Shown here piece by piece: positions 7,589-17,837 of a stretch of 64,000 nucleotides of DNA. Made by a program: the position numbers and the translations under genes. The stretch's first letter is position 1, and each line of letters starts with the position of its first letter. The DNA comes from Rhodoferax sp. GW822-FHT02A01 (GTDB lineage: Bacteria > Pseudomonadota > Gammaproteobacteria > Burkholderiales > Burkholderiaceae_C), in assembly GCF_038784515.1 (NCBI RefSeq), contig NZ_CP152376.1:2914001-2978000 (forward strand), read 5' to 3'. The notes beneath the pieces were generated by a model. The model was not told where the DNA came from. It saw nothing but the letters and a program-made list of their open reading frames with translations, and made no database searches.

Positions 7589-9403
7589 ATGACCCGTTCT
7601 CAGTTAGCACCAATCCAGCTACTCGAAGTACAGCGGGAACTGTTCCGCCTGGGTTACCGCAATCTGCGCTCCCACGTGTTTGGTCAGATCTGTCTGTCCC
7701 TCCTGGTGGCGGCGGGTGTATGGGCTGCAGCACCCCACCAGCGCGTGATGCTTTGGGCACTATCCATGCAACTGGTGGCTGGCGTACTGTATGCAGCTGT
7801 CTGGTTTTTTCGCCACAAGGTTGCAAGGCCCGTGCCGGACCCACAGGTACTGCGCCAATGGCAAATCACAAACTTCTTCCTGGTCTCGATTGCTGGATTG
7901 GCGTGGGGCAGCTTGGGTTTGCTGTTTGTGGTCAATGCGCAGGTCAGCAACCTGGTGGTGATGACTTCGTTCGCAGGTGCTTTGGCTTATTCCGCGGTAA
8001 GCAATGTTTACGACATGCGGGCCTTTTACGCCAGCGTGCTGCTGGGAACCGTGGCACTGACTTCGCAGCTACCTGAAATATTCGGTGAGCAGGCGCCTTT
8101 TGTCATTGGCATGTGCGTGCTGTATCTCATGGTGTTGGTCTTGATTGCCCGCAGTACACACAGGACCCTGATTGATTCGATCCAGTTGCGCCTGGACAAT
8201 GAACAATTGGCTTTGACCAATGCCGCCCACGCCGCACGTGCCGAAAAGGCCAATCGCGACAAATCTGAATTTTTAGCCGCAGCCAGCCATGACCTGCGTC
8301 AGCCGGTGCATGCCTTGCTGCTGCTGATAGAGGCCTATCGACAAAGTGAACCGCAGGCGGCCAACCACCCACTGATACAGAAGATTGCCGCGGCAGGTAC
8401 GTCGGTGAGTTCCTTGTTTAACGCCTTGATGGAGCTTTCACGGCTGGACTCTGGCACAGAGCGCGTCACCCTGGAAGGCTTGGATCTGCCCGCCCTTTTG
8501 CGCGACACATTGGAGCCGGTGCGTCCCAAGGCCACCTACAAGGGACTAGCCATGCGATTGCGCATTGCCTCCACCCTTGAACATGTTGTGATGCGTACTG
8601 ACAAACTATTGCTTGAACGCATATTGGGAAACCTACTGAGCAATGCTGTGCGTTACAGCGCCAAAGGCGGTGTTCTGTTGGCTCTGCGTCCGGCCCATGG
8701 GGGGCACGGTTTGTGGCTGGAGGTGTGGGACACGGGCGTTGGCATTGCCCCGCAGGACCATGAGCGTATCTTTGATCACTATGTCCAAATCGGCAATCGG
8801 GAACGCGACCGCAGCAAGGGTTTGGGTTTGGGACTGGCCATCGTGCGCCAGTCAACGGCCCTGCTGGGCCTGCGCGTGACCCTGCACTCACGTCCGGGAC
8901 GCGGCAGTTGCTTTCGCTTGCATATTCCAGGCGAACTGTTTATGCAAATGGAACTGCCCCAGGTGAGCACTGATGTGGCGCAGGGCGAGCAGTTGTCCAA
9001 AGGTGTACTGGCTGGACGGCGCATTTTGCTGATCGATGACGACGTCATGGTTCTGCAGGCGATGCAGGCATTGCTAGGGAGCTGGAAAATCGACCTGCGC
9101 TGTGCAAGCGTGGGAACGCTCCGATTGGTGTTGGACCAGTGTGGGCCGCACTGGGTGCCCGAATGCATTATCAGCGACTACCGGTTGCCGGGAGAATTAA
9201 ACGGCGTTGCGCTGTTGGATGCGTTGCTGGAACATTTTCCCAATGTCGTGGGGCTGTTGCAAACGGGCGAGCTTGCACAAAATGTTCAGGCCCAGGCCGA
9301 GGAGTCAGGCTACCTTGTCGCTTTCAAACCGGTTTCGCCGGACGTGCTGGCCCACACCTTGTGTGCCGTGCTGGACCGTACATCCGAAACGAGAACCGCG
9401 TGA
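7589..9403 (+). CDS. Membrane hybrid sensor histidine kinase
   Basis: This 604-residue protein has several N-terminal membrane helices (roughly residues 30-200) and a short coiled segment. The HisKA domain has phospho-acceptor His 234 in ASHDLRQP. An HATPase domain follows with the N box (GNLLSNAVRYSAKGG), WDTGVGIA and GLGLGLAIV. A C-terminal receiver has its acidic pair in LIDDD and acceptor Asp 530 in IISDYRL. No periplasmic sensor domain is seen, so the membrane region probably senses. TTG at 7568 is an alternative start; ATG 7589 was preferred, though neither has a good ribosome-binding site. The stop overlaps the GTG of the next gene, so the response regulator was its co-translated partner. 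That partner is now broken. Confidence 0.9.
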   Translation: MTRSQLAPIQLLEVQRELFRLGYRNLRSHVFGQICLSLLVAAGVWAAAPHQRVMLWALSMQLVAGVLYAAVWFFRHKVARPVPDPQVLRQWQITNFFLVSIAGLAWGSLGLLFVVNAQVSNLVVMTSFAGALAYSAVSNVYDMRAFYASVLLGTVALTSQLPEIFGEQAPFVIGMCVLYLMVLVLIARSTHRTLIDSIQLRLDNEQLALTNAAHAARAEKANRDKSEFLAAASHDLRQPVHALLLLIEAYRQSEPQAANHPLIQKIAAAGTSVSSLFNALMELSRLDSGTERVTLEGLDLPALLRDTLEPVRPKATYKGLAMRLRIASTLEHVVMRTDKLLLERILGNLLSNAVRYSAKGGVLLALRPAHGGHGLWLEVWDTGVGIAPQDHERIFDHYVQIGNRERDRSKGLGLGLAIVRQSTALLGLRVTLHSRPGRGSCFRLHIPGELFMQMELPQVSTDVAQGEQLSKGVLAGRRILLIDDDVMVLQAMQALLGSWKIDLRCASVGTLRLVLDQCGPHWVPECIISDYRLPGELNGVALLDALLEHFPNVVGLLQTGELAQNVQAQAEESGYLVAFKPVSPDVLAHTLCAVLDRTSETRTA

Positions 9404-9735
9404 AAATCCTGATTGTTGATGATCACCCGCTTACCTGCCAGGGTCTGGCAGCATTGCTGGGTGCCACGCAAGCGCAGACCAGCGTATCCAGCGCCTACAC
9501 AGTGGCGCAGGCCCACAGCGAACTAGCGCGCCTGCCTGCACCTGACTGGATCTTTCTGGACATTAACCTGCCGGATGACCCGCAGCACCGGCTTTTCCAT
9601 TGGCTGTGCAGCACACCGTGGATTGATCGTACGGTGCTGATATCGGCGGAGCTGGATCACAATCTGGTACGCACAGCACTACTACGCCTTGTCCAAAGCG
9701 AAGAAGGACTCGATTGTTTTGGAGCTGGATTTTGA
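9400..9735 (+). CDS. Truncated response regulator (receiver domain broken, output domain missing)
   Basis: GTG at 9400 overlaps the kinase stop (GTGA). The first 90 or so residues are a normal receiver: KILIVDDHPLTCQG, acceptor Asp 54 in FLDINLP, and the switch Ser in VLISA. After LDHNLVRTAL the sequence leaves the family. The expected GA-GF-K segment with the conserved Lys and the DNA-binding domain are absent. The frame ends at 9735 after an unrelated tail that is out of frame with a downstream coding fragment. Related proteins with this kinase type are usually LuxR-type regulators of about 210 residues. This copy is 111 residues and is probably non-functional. Confidence 0.75.
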   Translation: MKILIVDDHPLTCQGLAALLGATQAQTSVSSAYTVAQAHSELARLPAPDWIFLDINLPDDPQHRLFHWLCSTPWIDRTVLISAELDHNLVRTALLRLVQSEEGLDCFGAGF

Positions 9736-10126
9736 TATGGACATGGTGGCCATCAAAAAGGCCAGTGACAGTGGAAACTGGTTTCAATGGAAGCAGATTG
9801 AACATAAGCCCGCCTTGCATGTAAAAAGTGGTTATGTGCGGTTTCACTTCGACGGTAAGACAGCACAATTTTCTTTTTTGGAAAAGGCCATGCTGCCCGG
9901 CGAAGTTTTTGCAGGCGCCGAGAAGAAGGCTACGAGTGCCACCGATACAGCCGCCTTGGTCATTGGTGCGCTCATGGGTGCCGGGGGCAGTTCAAGCTCC
10001 TACAACCTGACACCCGTGGAGAATTTTCCTGACGCTATCGCAAAAAGCTTGCAACCTTTTGCGGAAGTGGTGATTCAGGGTTTGCCGCAACCCGTGCAGG
10101 TTGCGCAACCTGCAGCTCCTCAGTAG
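9689..10126 (+). CDS. Unknown protein, probable 3' fragment of a disrupted gene
   Basis: This frame overlaps the end of the broken response regulator in another phase. It reads coherently from about 9665 (YAQHYYALSKAKKDSIV) to the stop at 10126. The only starts are TTG codons inside the junction, and a stop lies just upstream near 9640. The body has a beta-rich segment (IVLELDFDMDMVAIKKAS, then VKSGYVRFHFDGKTAQFSFL), a short Ala/Gly hydrophobic stretch (TAALVIGALMGAGGSSSS) that could be a membrane anchor, and a Pro/Val/Gln tail. I do not recognise the family. A deletion or insertion that fused the response regulator to this gene would explain the arrangement. Confidence 0.5.
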   Translation: MSKAKKDSIVLELDFDMDMVAIKKASDSGNWFQWKQIEHKPALHVKSGYVRFHFDGKTAQFSFLEKAMLPGEVFAGAEKKATSATDTAALVIGALMGAGGSSSSYNLTPVENFPDAIAKSLQPFAEVVIQGLPQPVQVAQPAAPQ

Positions 10127-10127
10127 G

Positions 10128-10247
10128 GTGAATGACTGGTTCGGAGAAATCAATTCAACCGCTGGTGTCACTTCCACCCACGAGTTCGGTGGCATACATG
10201 AAATCAACGGCCACCTACAAACCAATAACCCGATGGGCTTCCAGTAA
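10128..10247 (+). pseudogene. Short coding-like fragment in a 287-bp gene-poor stretch
   Basis: Between the unknown fragment and glmS (10127-10413), one frame reads 39 residues with protein-like composition (NDWFGEINSTAGVTSTHEFG, ending TNNPMGFQ). It has no ribosome-binding site and no homology I can name. The remaining bases to 10413 have no gene, terminator or clear repeat. The stretch is probably debris from the rearrangement that broke the two-component locus. Confidence 0.3.
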
Positions 10248-10413
10248 CCGGCCATTCTTAAGTGCAGCGACTGCATCCGGCCCATCTCGGTCAGAAAGAC
10301 GACTGATCGTGATCCAGTTGCTCCCTAGAACTCTTGCGTATCGAACAGCCAGAAAAATAGGTTGTTTTCGACTTTAATTGCGCGAAATAAGTTCCCTGCT
10401 CTTCGTTATTCCG

Positions 10414-12309
<1,896 letters not shown>

Positions 12310-12380
12310 AAAACGCGCTCCAGCAGTTGGTAATGGAGCGATATTAGATCGTCGATTAAGAAATAAGTGTGCAAACAGGT

Positions 12381-12392
12381 TTGAAAAATGAA
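12381..12392 (+). repeat. 12-bp direct repeat, copy 1 (glmS/lrp gap)
   Basis: TTGAAAAATGAA occurs here and again at 12440-12451, 59 bp apart (start to start), in the AT-rich divergent promoter region of glmS and the Lrp-family gene. The second copy contains the lrp-like start codon. The pair may be a regulator contact or a small duplication. Confidence 0.4.
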
Positions 12393-12439
12393 CTAATATT
12401 GCACTAAGTCAAAGAAGTGAAATTAAAAATTGAACATCA

Positions 12440-12451
12440 TTGAAAAATGAA
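12440..12451 (+). repeat. 12-bp direct repeat, copy 2
   Basis: Second TTGAAAAATGAA copy. Its internal ATG (12447) is the start codon chosen for the Lrp-family regulator, so any protein bound here would also interfere with that gene. Confidence 0.4.
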
Positions 12452-12935
12452 ACAAATATCTTTGAATGCGATGGATATTCAAATCCTGGCGCAGTTGCAG
12501 CGCGACGCGTCGCTGAGCAATCAGGACCTGGCCCGGGCGGTGCACACTTCGGCGCCGACCTGTCTGCGGCGCATCAAGCGCATGCGTGAAGCAGGCCTGA
12601 TTGAGCGGCAGATTGCGGTGCTCAATCCGGAAGCAATGGCACAAACCATAGGCCATGGTCTGAGCGCCATTGTAGAAATCACCTTGGATCGTCAGGGCGC
12701 CGAAGAACTGGAGCGTTTTGAAACCCGTGTGCTGCAAGACGCAGCCGTGCAGCAGTGTTATCGCGTATCGCCCGGGCCGGACTTTGTGCTGGTGGTGCAT
12801 ACCGCACACATGCCGGCTTACCAGGCGCTGGTGCAGCGCCTGTTCACCAGTGATGCCAATGTGCGCAACGTCAAGGCTTTTTTCAGTGTCAAACGCAGCA
12901 AGTTTGGCGCCGAACTATCCCTGCAAGAGGTCTGA
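12447..12935 (+). CDS. Lrp/AsnC-family transcriptional regulator
   Basis: This 162-residue protein has the N-terminal Lrp helix-turn-helix (MDIQILAQLQRDASLSNQDL, then HTSAPTCLRRIKRMREAGLI) and a C-terminal RAM/ligand domain (QDAAVQQCYRVSPGPDFVLVVHT). Lrp/AsnC proteins respond to amino acids or related small ligands and usually autoregulate. It is divergent from glmS across 137 bp, which suggests it may affect glmS, but no operator is proven. Its 3' end overlaps the converging histidine kinase gene by 21 bp. Confidence 0.92.
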   Translation: MKQISLNAMDIQILAQLQRDASLSNQDLARAVHTSAPTCLRRIKRMREAGLIERQIAVLNPEAMAQTIGHGLSAIVEITLDRQGAEELERFETRVLQDAAVQQCYRVSPGPDFVLVVHTAHMPAYQALVQRLFTSDANVRNVKAFFSVKRSKFGAELSLQEV

Positions 12936-13697
12936 GGTGACAGCCATGGCCGCTGGCAGACTCAGCTGCACGCGGCAGCCTGCATCCGGAGCGCCTTCGA
13001 TGGTGACCGCCCCATTCAGACGCTGTGCAATCTTGTGGGTGAGTGCCAGACCCATGCCAACGCCGGGAAACTGACGCGTGGTGTGCAAGCGTTGAAACGG
13101 CTTGAACAGCCGCTCCCGCATCGCCGGGTTGAACCCCGCACCGTTGTCCTGAATGGACAGCGTGACCAGCGCGTTGCGGTGGCTATCGGCGGCGACCTGA
13201 AGCTCCACCGAAATGGAGATATGGGCCACATTGCGTTGCGCGGTGAACTTCAGGGCGTTGTCGAGGACGCAGTGCAAGGCGCGCCGCAACAGGGAGGCGT
13301 CTGCCATCACCTCAGGGGCGTGCGGTGGCACTGCCCATTGGACAGCGCGCCCGGGGTAGGGCTGCACCACCTCTGCCATCACGTCCTGCAACAGCGCATG
13401 CAGGGGTACCGGCGCGCATTGCACCGGGGACGTGCCCAGACGCGACAACTCGGTGAGCCCGTCCAGCAAGCTGCCCATATGCTGCGCCGACTCTGAAATC
13501 GTTTGCAGAAAGCCCCTGGATTCTTCCGGCAGCAACGGCCCGGCCTCCTCCTGTGCCAGTTGCGCGTAGCTCAGGATGTGGCGCAGCGGTGCGCGCAGGT
13601 CATGGGACACGGTGTAGGTGTAGTCCTGCATTTCCGCGCGCAGGCCTGCCAACTCGGCCTCCAGTGCCGCAATGCGTTGCTGTTGCGCGTCCGACAT
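12915..13697 (-). CDS. Soluble sensor histidine kinase lacking a sensor domain
   Basis: This 260-residue protein begins with a coiled coil (QQQRIAALEAELAGLRAEM) leading into HisKA with His 32 (YTVSHDLRAPLRH). An HATPase domain follows (VLDNALKFTAQRN, IQDNGAGFNPAMRERLF, GVGMGLALTHKIA). There is no membrane segment, PAS or GAF domain, and no response regulator nearby, so input and partner are unknown. Such phytochrome-kinase-like cores normally follow sensory modules. The start lies 8 bp after the glmU stop on the same strand, so it is probably co-transcribed with glmU. Its 3' end overlaps the convergent Lrp-family gene. Confidence 0.88.
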   Translation of the reverse strand: MSDAQQQRIAALEAELAGLRAEMQDYTYTVSHDLRAPLRHILSYAQLAQEEAGPLLPEESRGFLQTISESAQHMGSLLDGLTELSRLGTSPVQCAPVPLHALLQDVMAEVVQPYPGRAVQWAVPPHAPEVMADASLLRRALHCVLDNALKFTAQRNVAHISISVELQVAADSHRNALVTLSIQDNGAGFNPAMRERLFKPFQRLHTTRQFPGVGMGLALTHKIAQRLNGAVTIEGAPDAGCRVQLSLPAAMAVTSDLLQG

Positions 13698-13705
13698 GGT
13701 GTGCC

Positions 13706-15136
13706 CTATGCCTTGGGGGCTTTCTTGGGGCGCGACCAGTTGGCAATAGAGACCTGCCGAACACGCGCCACGCTTAAGGCGCCAGCGGGTGTGTCCTTGG
13801 TGATGGTGGAGCCACCGCCTATGGTGCCGCCCGCACCCAGCGTCACAGGGGCAATCAGCACACAGTTGCTGCCCACGTGCACGTCGGCCTCGATCACGGT
13901 GCGATGCTTGTTGGCGCCGTCGTAATTGGCCGTAATGCTGCCGGCGCCATAGTTCACACGCTCGCCCACGGTGGCATCACCCAGATAGGCCAGGTGATTG
14001 GCCTTGGCGCCATCCGCCAGGGTGGAGTTCTTTACTTCCACAAAGTTGCCAATGTGCACTTCCTTGCCCAGCCGGGCGCCGGGACGCAGACGGGCGAACG
14101 GTCCGATCAATGATCCGGCACCCACCGTAACGCCCAGCTTCTCGCCGTCGATGTGGGTGAAAGGGTGAATCACGGCGCCTTCTTCAATCACGGCATTGGA
14201 GATCACGCAATGGGCACCAATGCTGACGCCCCGGCCCAGGCTGACCTGCCCGGTAAAGACGCAATTCACATCGATGCTCACGTCATGTGCACAGCGCAGG
14301 TCGCCCCGCACATCGATGCGGGCGGGGTCGGCCAGTCGCACGCCGTCCTCCATCAGCCGGTGGGCAATGCCATGCTGGTAAGCGCGCTCCAGTGCGGCCA
14401 GTTGCACCGGGCTGTTTACGCCAGCAACCTGCACCGCATCGTTGATCTTGTAGGCCACCACTTGCGCACCGTCTTCCACGGCAAAGCGCACGATGTCGGT
14501 CAGGTAGTACTCGGACTGCGCGTTCTTGTTGTCCAGGCGGGCCAGCCAGCGCTTGAGCGATGTTGCGGGCACCGCCATGATGCCGCTGTACACCTCGTGG
14601 ACGGCACGCTGCTCTGGGCTGGCGTCCTTGTGCTCCACAATCGCTTTCACCGAGCCCGTCGTGTCGCGCACAATGCGGCCATAGCCCGTAGGATCAGGCA
14701 TCTCCAGCGTCAGTAGCGCCAGATTGCGGCCAGCACCCGCAGCAATCAGGTGAAACAGCGTGTCTGCCTGCGTCAGCGGCACATCGCCCGATAGCACCAG
14801 CACCATACCGTCATCTTCCAGATGCGGCACCGCCTGTTGCACCGCGTGGCCTGTGCCCAGTTGCGGCTCCTGACGGGCAAACTCCAGGGTGAAACCCACG
14901 CCCGTGTTTGCTTTGCACGCAGCTTCCACCTCAGGGGCGCCGTGTCCGGTGATCACCACGGCCTTGCGTGCCTGCAGGCTGGCGGCGGTATCCAGCACGT
15001 GCTGCAGTAGCGACCGCCCGCCCAGGGTGTGCAGCACTTTGGGCAGCGAGCTCTTCATGCGGGTACCTTTGCCAGCCGCCATGATGACCACGTCAATGGG
15101 CGTGCCCATGCTGGAAAGCGGGGATTGTGAACTCAT
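13706..15136 (-). CDS. glmU: Bifunctional UDP-N-acetylglucosamine pyrophosphorylase / glucosamine-1-phosphate N-acetyltransferase
   Basis: GlmU acetylates glucosamine-1-phosphate and then uridylylates it to UDP-GlcNAc. The 476-residue protein has the nucleotidyltransferase signature MAAGKGTRMKSSLPKVLH near residues 19-36 and metal/substrate motifs LSGDVPLT and EYYLTDI. The C-terminal left-handed beta-helix of hexapeptide repeats includes LRPGARLG, HIGNFVEVKNS and the acetyl-CoA site around NYDGANKHRT. It lies downstream of the 5-formyl-THF cyclo-ligase gene (78-bp gap) and upstream of the sensorless kinase. Together with glmS it completes the UDP-GlcNAc route apart from glmM, which is not in this window. 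Confidence 0.97.
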   Translation of the reverse strand: MSSQSPLSSMGTPIDVVIMAAGKGTRMKSSLPKVLHTLGGRSLLQHVLDTAASLQARKAVVITGHGAPEVEAACKANTGVGFTLEFARQEPQLGTGHAVQQAVPHLEDDGMVLVLSGDVPLTQADTLFHLIAAGAGRNLALLTLEMPDPTGYGRIVRDTTGSVKAIVEHKDASPEQRAVHEVYSGIMAVPATSLKRWLARLDNKNAQSEYYLTDIVRFAVEDGAQVVAYKINDAVQVAGVNSPVQLAALERAYQHGIAHRLMEDGVRLADPARIDVRGDLRCAHDVSIDVNCVFTGQVSLGRGVSIGAHCVISNAVIEEGAVIHPFTHIDGEKLGVTVGAGSLIGPFARLRPGARLGKEVHIGNFVEVKNSTLADGAKANHLAYLGDATVGERVNYGAGSITANYDGANKHRTVIEADVHVGSNCVLIAPVTLGAGGTIGGGSTITKDTPAGALSVARVRQVSIANWSRPKKAPKA

Positions 15137-15214
15137 GGATTTCCTTCCTGATGCGAGACTATTCGCGCCTCCGGTGCGCGATGCCCCGGTATTATCCGTG
15201 CCCGCACAGAGGCA

Positions 15215-15814
15215 TCACACCGGCCAGATAGCGCCGTAATCGTTCAATATGGCGTCCAGCGGCATGTCGTGGGGTTCGGGCTCGAAATCAGGCAGGAAGC
15301 CCATGCCAAAGCCCAGTCCCACCGAAAACGGCTTGGGGTTCAGACTGGACAGCATGCGGTCGTAGAAACCACCGCCATAGCCCAGGCGGAAGCCGCCAGG
15401 CCCGTAGCCCACGCACGGGGCAAAGACCAGCGTGGGGACGATCACCTCGGTGTCCTTGGGCTTGGGAATGCCGTAGGCGTCTTCTTCCATGGGGCAGCCC
15501 GGATACCAGGCATGGAAGGTCATGGTGTGGGTTTCTTTGTTCACCACCGGCAGTCCGATGCGCCGCGGCTCGGGCTGGTCCAGCAGTTCGCCATCTTCCT
15601 TCCAGCGATGCAGGGCGGGCAGGGGGTCGAACTCGCCCTTGATGGGCCAATACGCGCCAATCACGATGTCCGGCCTGCCGACCAGCCAGATGCGCATGAC
15701 CTGCTGCAGCATGTCTGCCCGCAGCTGCCGGTCCGGCAGGCTGTTGCGCTGTTCAATCAATGCGGCGCGAAGGGCCTTTTTTTCCAATGCTTTTGCCGTG
15801 TTCGAGTTGTCCAT
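15215..15814 (-). CDS. 5-formyltetrahydrofolate cyclo-ligase
   Basis: This enzyme converts 5-formyl-THF plus ATP to 5,10-methenyl-THF, recovering the folate storage or inhibitor form. The protein has about 199 residues. The family's C-terminal signature GPGGFRLGYGGGFYDRML and a KALRAALIEQRNSL N-terminus are visible. The ATG at 15814 is preferred; a GTG at 15823 would add three residues. Its start is only 9 bp from the divergent slt start, so promoters for each gene must lie inside or at the edge of the other. No 6S RNA, which accompanies the homologue in enterobacteria, was recognised beside it. Confidence 0.92.
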   Translation of the reverse strand: MDNSNTAKALEKKALRAALIEQRNSLPDRQLRADMLQQVMRIWLVGRPDIVIGAYWPIKGEFDPLPALHRWKEDGELLDQPEPRRIGLPVVNKETHTMTFHAWYPGCPMEEDAYGIPKPKDTEVIVPTLVFAPCVGYGPGGFRLGYGGGFYDRMLSSLNPKPFSVGLGFGMGFLPDFEPEPHDMPLDAILNDYGAIWPV

Positions 15815-15823
15815 AATGTCCAC

Positions 15824-17815
15824 ATGCAGTTTCCAGCCATTCTGACACCGTTAGCCCTAGCCGCCTGTGTCTTCTTGCCATCCGTTTCACCTGTTTTTGC
15901 CCAGGGTCGTGACAACGCCCACTACGACGAAGTCATCACCGACATGGCGCAAGCCTACAAGGTCCGCGACCGCAAGCGCCTGACAGGCCTGTTGCCCCAG
16001 GTACGTGGCTATGTGCTGGAGCCCTGGGGAGCCTACTGGGAGCTGTCGGCGCGACTGGATGAGGCCAGTCCGACCGAGATACAGGATTTTCTCGCACGCT
16101 ACAGCGGGACCTATCAGGAAGACAAGCTGCGTACCGAATGGCTGCTGCAGCTCGGGCGCAACCGGGACTGGGTCGCCTTCAACCGGGAATTCCTCAAGTA
16201 CCGCATGGGAGACGACAAGTCGGTGCGCTGCTATGGCCTGCTGGCTGACCATCTTGCCACCGGGGCCGACGTCAAGGCGGATGTGCTGCAGACCTGGATG
16301 TCGCTCAAGGATGCGGACGAGGGCTGTGCTGCCGCTGCCGAACAGCTGGTCAAGGATCACGCGGTAAAGCCCGATCTGGTCTGGCCGCGCGCCCGGCTCG
16401 GCTTTGAGAACGATCGCTTGCGCATCACCACCCAGGCGGTGGGCATCGTCAAGGACGGCCTGGTGAAGGCCGTGAGTGACATTTACGCCAATCCATCCAA
16501 ATACCTGAACGACAAGCTCACCGCGCTGCGGCCGCAAACCCGTGAGCTGGTCTCTTTGGCCATCATCCGCCTGGCCTATCTGGATCCGGATGCCGCTGCG
16601 GTCGAAGTCAACCACCTGCGCTGGAAAGCCCAGCTCACACAGGAAGAGCGTAGCTGGATCTGGGGCGCGATCGGCAAGCGCGCCGCGATCAAGCAATCCA
16701 ATGATGCGGTGGGCTACTTTGCCCAGGGCGACTTCAACCAGATGCATGAAGACCATCTGGCCTGGGCCGTGCGCGCGGCCTTGCGTGCAGGGCGGTGGCA
16801 GATGGTGCAGGACGCCATTGCCGCCATGCCGGAATCGATGGCGGCCGAGCCAGTCTGGGTCTACTGGCGCGCAAGGGCGATGCTGGCTTTGCCTGCCGTC
16901 GATGGCGGGCGTGAAGTGGCGCTGAACCTGATGCGCGGCATTGCCGGCGTGCGCGGCTTTTATGAACAACTGGCACTCGAGGAGTTGGGCCAACGCATTA
17001 CCGTTCCGGAGCGTCCTGCACCGCTAACGGTGGAAGAGCGTGAAGCGGCCCGTGCCAACCCCGGTCTGGCCCGCGCGCTCTACGCCATCCAGGTTGGTCT
17101 GCGTTCCGAAGGGGTTCGCGAATGGAACTACAGCACCAATCTGCACGTGCGTGGTGGTCTGGACGACCGCGCCATGTTGGCAGCTGCCGACCTGGCTTGC
17201 CGCGCCGAGGTGTGGGATCGTTGCATCAACAGCAGCGACCGCACCCGCAACCTGATGGACTTCGAGCAGCGCTTTCCCATGCCGTTTCGCAATTCGGTGC
17301 TGGCACGTAGCAAGCAGATCGGCATTGATCCAGCGTATGTGTATGGTCTGATCCGCCAGGAAAGCCGCTTCATCATGGATGCCAGGTCGGGCGTGGGTGC
17401 TTCCGGCCTGATGCAGGTGATGCCTGCCACGGCCAAATGGACGGCCAGGAAGCTGGGGATGACGGACTTCCAGCCGGCACAGATCACCGAGCGCGACACC
17501 AACATCGCCATTGGTACGGGCTATCTCAAGCTGCTGCTGGATTCCTTTGGCGGCTCCATGCCCATGGCCGCCGCTGCCTACAACGCCGGCCCGGGGCGCC
17601 CCCGCAACTGGCGCAACGGTCCGGTGCTGGAGGCTGCCATCTGGGCCGAGAACATTCCCTTCAACGAGACGCGGGACTACGTGAAGAAGGTGCTCTCCAA
17701 TACCGCCAACTACGCAGCACTGATCACCGGGCAGCCGCAATCCCTCAAAGCCAGATTGGGTACGGTGGGTCCGTTGGACGCCAATACGCCGGACGCCAGC
17801 ACCGATCTGCCCTGA
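15824..17815 (+). CDS. slt: Periplasmic soluble lytic murein transglycosylase
   Basis: This Slt70-type enzyme cleaves murein glycan strands to 1,6-anhydromuropeptides. The 663-residue protein has a Sec signal (MQFPAILTPLALAACVFLPS, cleavage after VFAQ) and a long alpha-helical U-domain. The C-terminal GH23 lysozyme-like domain has catalytic Glu 513 in IRQESRF, GASGLMQVMPATA, and AAAAYNAGPGRPRNWR. Start ATG 15824 was chosen for the clean signal peptide, although the frame stays open far upstream, antisense to the cyclo-ligase gene. It reads divergently from that gene and is followed by a glutathione transferase gene 49 bp downstream. Confidence 0.95.
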   Translation: MQFPAILTPLALAACVFLPSVSPVFAQGRDNAHYDEVITDMAQAYKVRDRKRLTGLLPQVRGYVLEPWGAYWELSARLDEASPTEIQDFLARYSGTYQEDKLRTEWLLQLGRNRDWVAFNREFLKYRMGDDKSVRCYGLLADHLATGADVKADVLQTWMSLKDADEGCAAAAEQLVKDHAVKPDLVWPRARLGFENDRLRITTQAVGIVKDGLVKAVSDIYANPSKYLNDKLTALRPQTRELVSLAIIRLAYLDPDAAAVEVNHLRWKAQLTQEERSWIWGAIGKRAAIKQSNDAVGYFAQGDFNQMHEDHLAWAVRAALRAGRWQMVQDAIAAMPESMAAEPVWVYWRARAMLALPAVDGGREVALNLMRGIAGVRGFYEQLALEELGQRITVPERPAPLTVEEREAARANPGLARALYAIQVGLRSEGVREWNYSTNLHVRGGLDDRAMLAAADLACRAEVWDRCINSSDRTRNLMDFEQRFPMPFRNSVLARSKQIGIDPAYVYGLIRQESRFIMDARSGVGASGLMQVMPATAKWTARKLGMTDFQPAQITERDTNIAIGTGYLKLLLDSFGGSMPMAAAAYNAGPGRPRNWRNGPVLEAAIWAENIPFNETRDYVKKVLSNTANYAALITGQPQSLKARLGTVGPLDANTPDASTDLP

Positions 17816-17837
17816 TGATGCGATGGGCTTGGTTTAG

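Noticed and set aside
10132..10377. An 81-codon plus-strand frame before glmS
   Set aside because: Composition is not protein-like. The better coding signal in this stretch is a different frame (10128-10247), which itself looks like debris.
15269..15823. N-terminal extension of slt opposite the cyclo-ligase gene
   Set aside because: A clean signal peptide starts at 15824, and the upstream frame is the shadow of a conserved gene.
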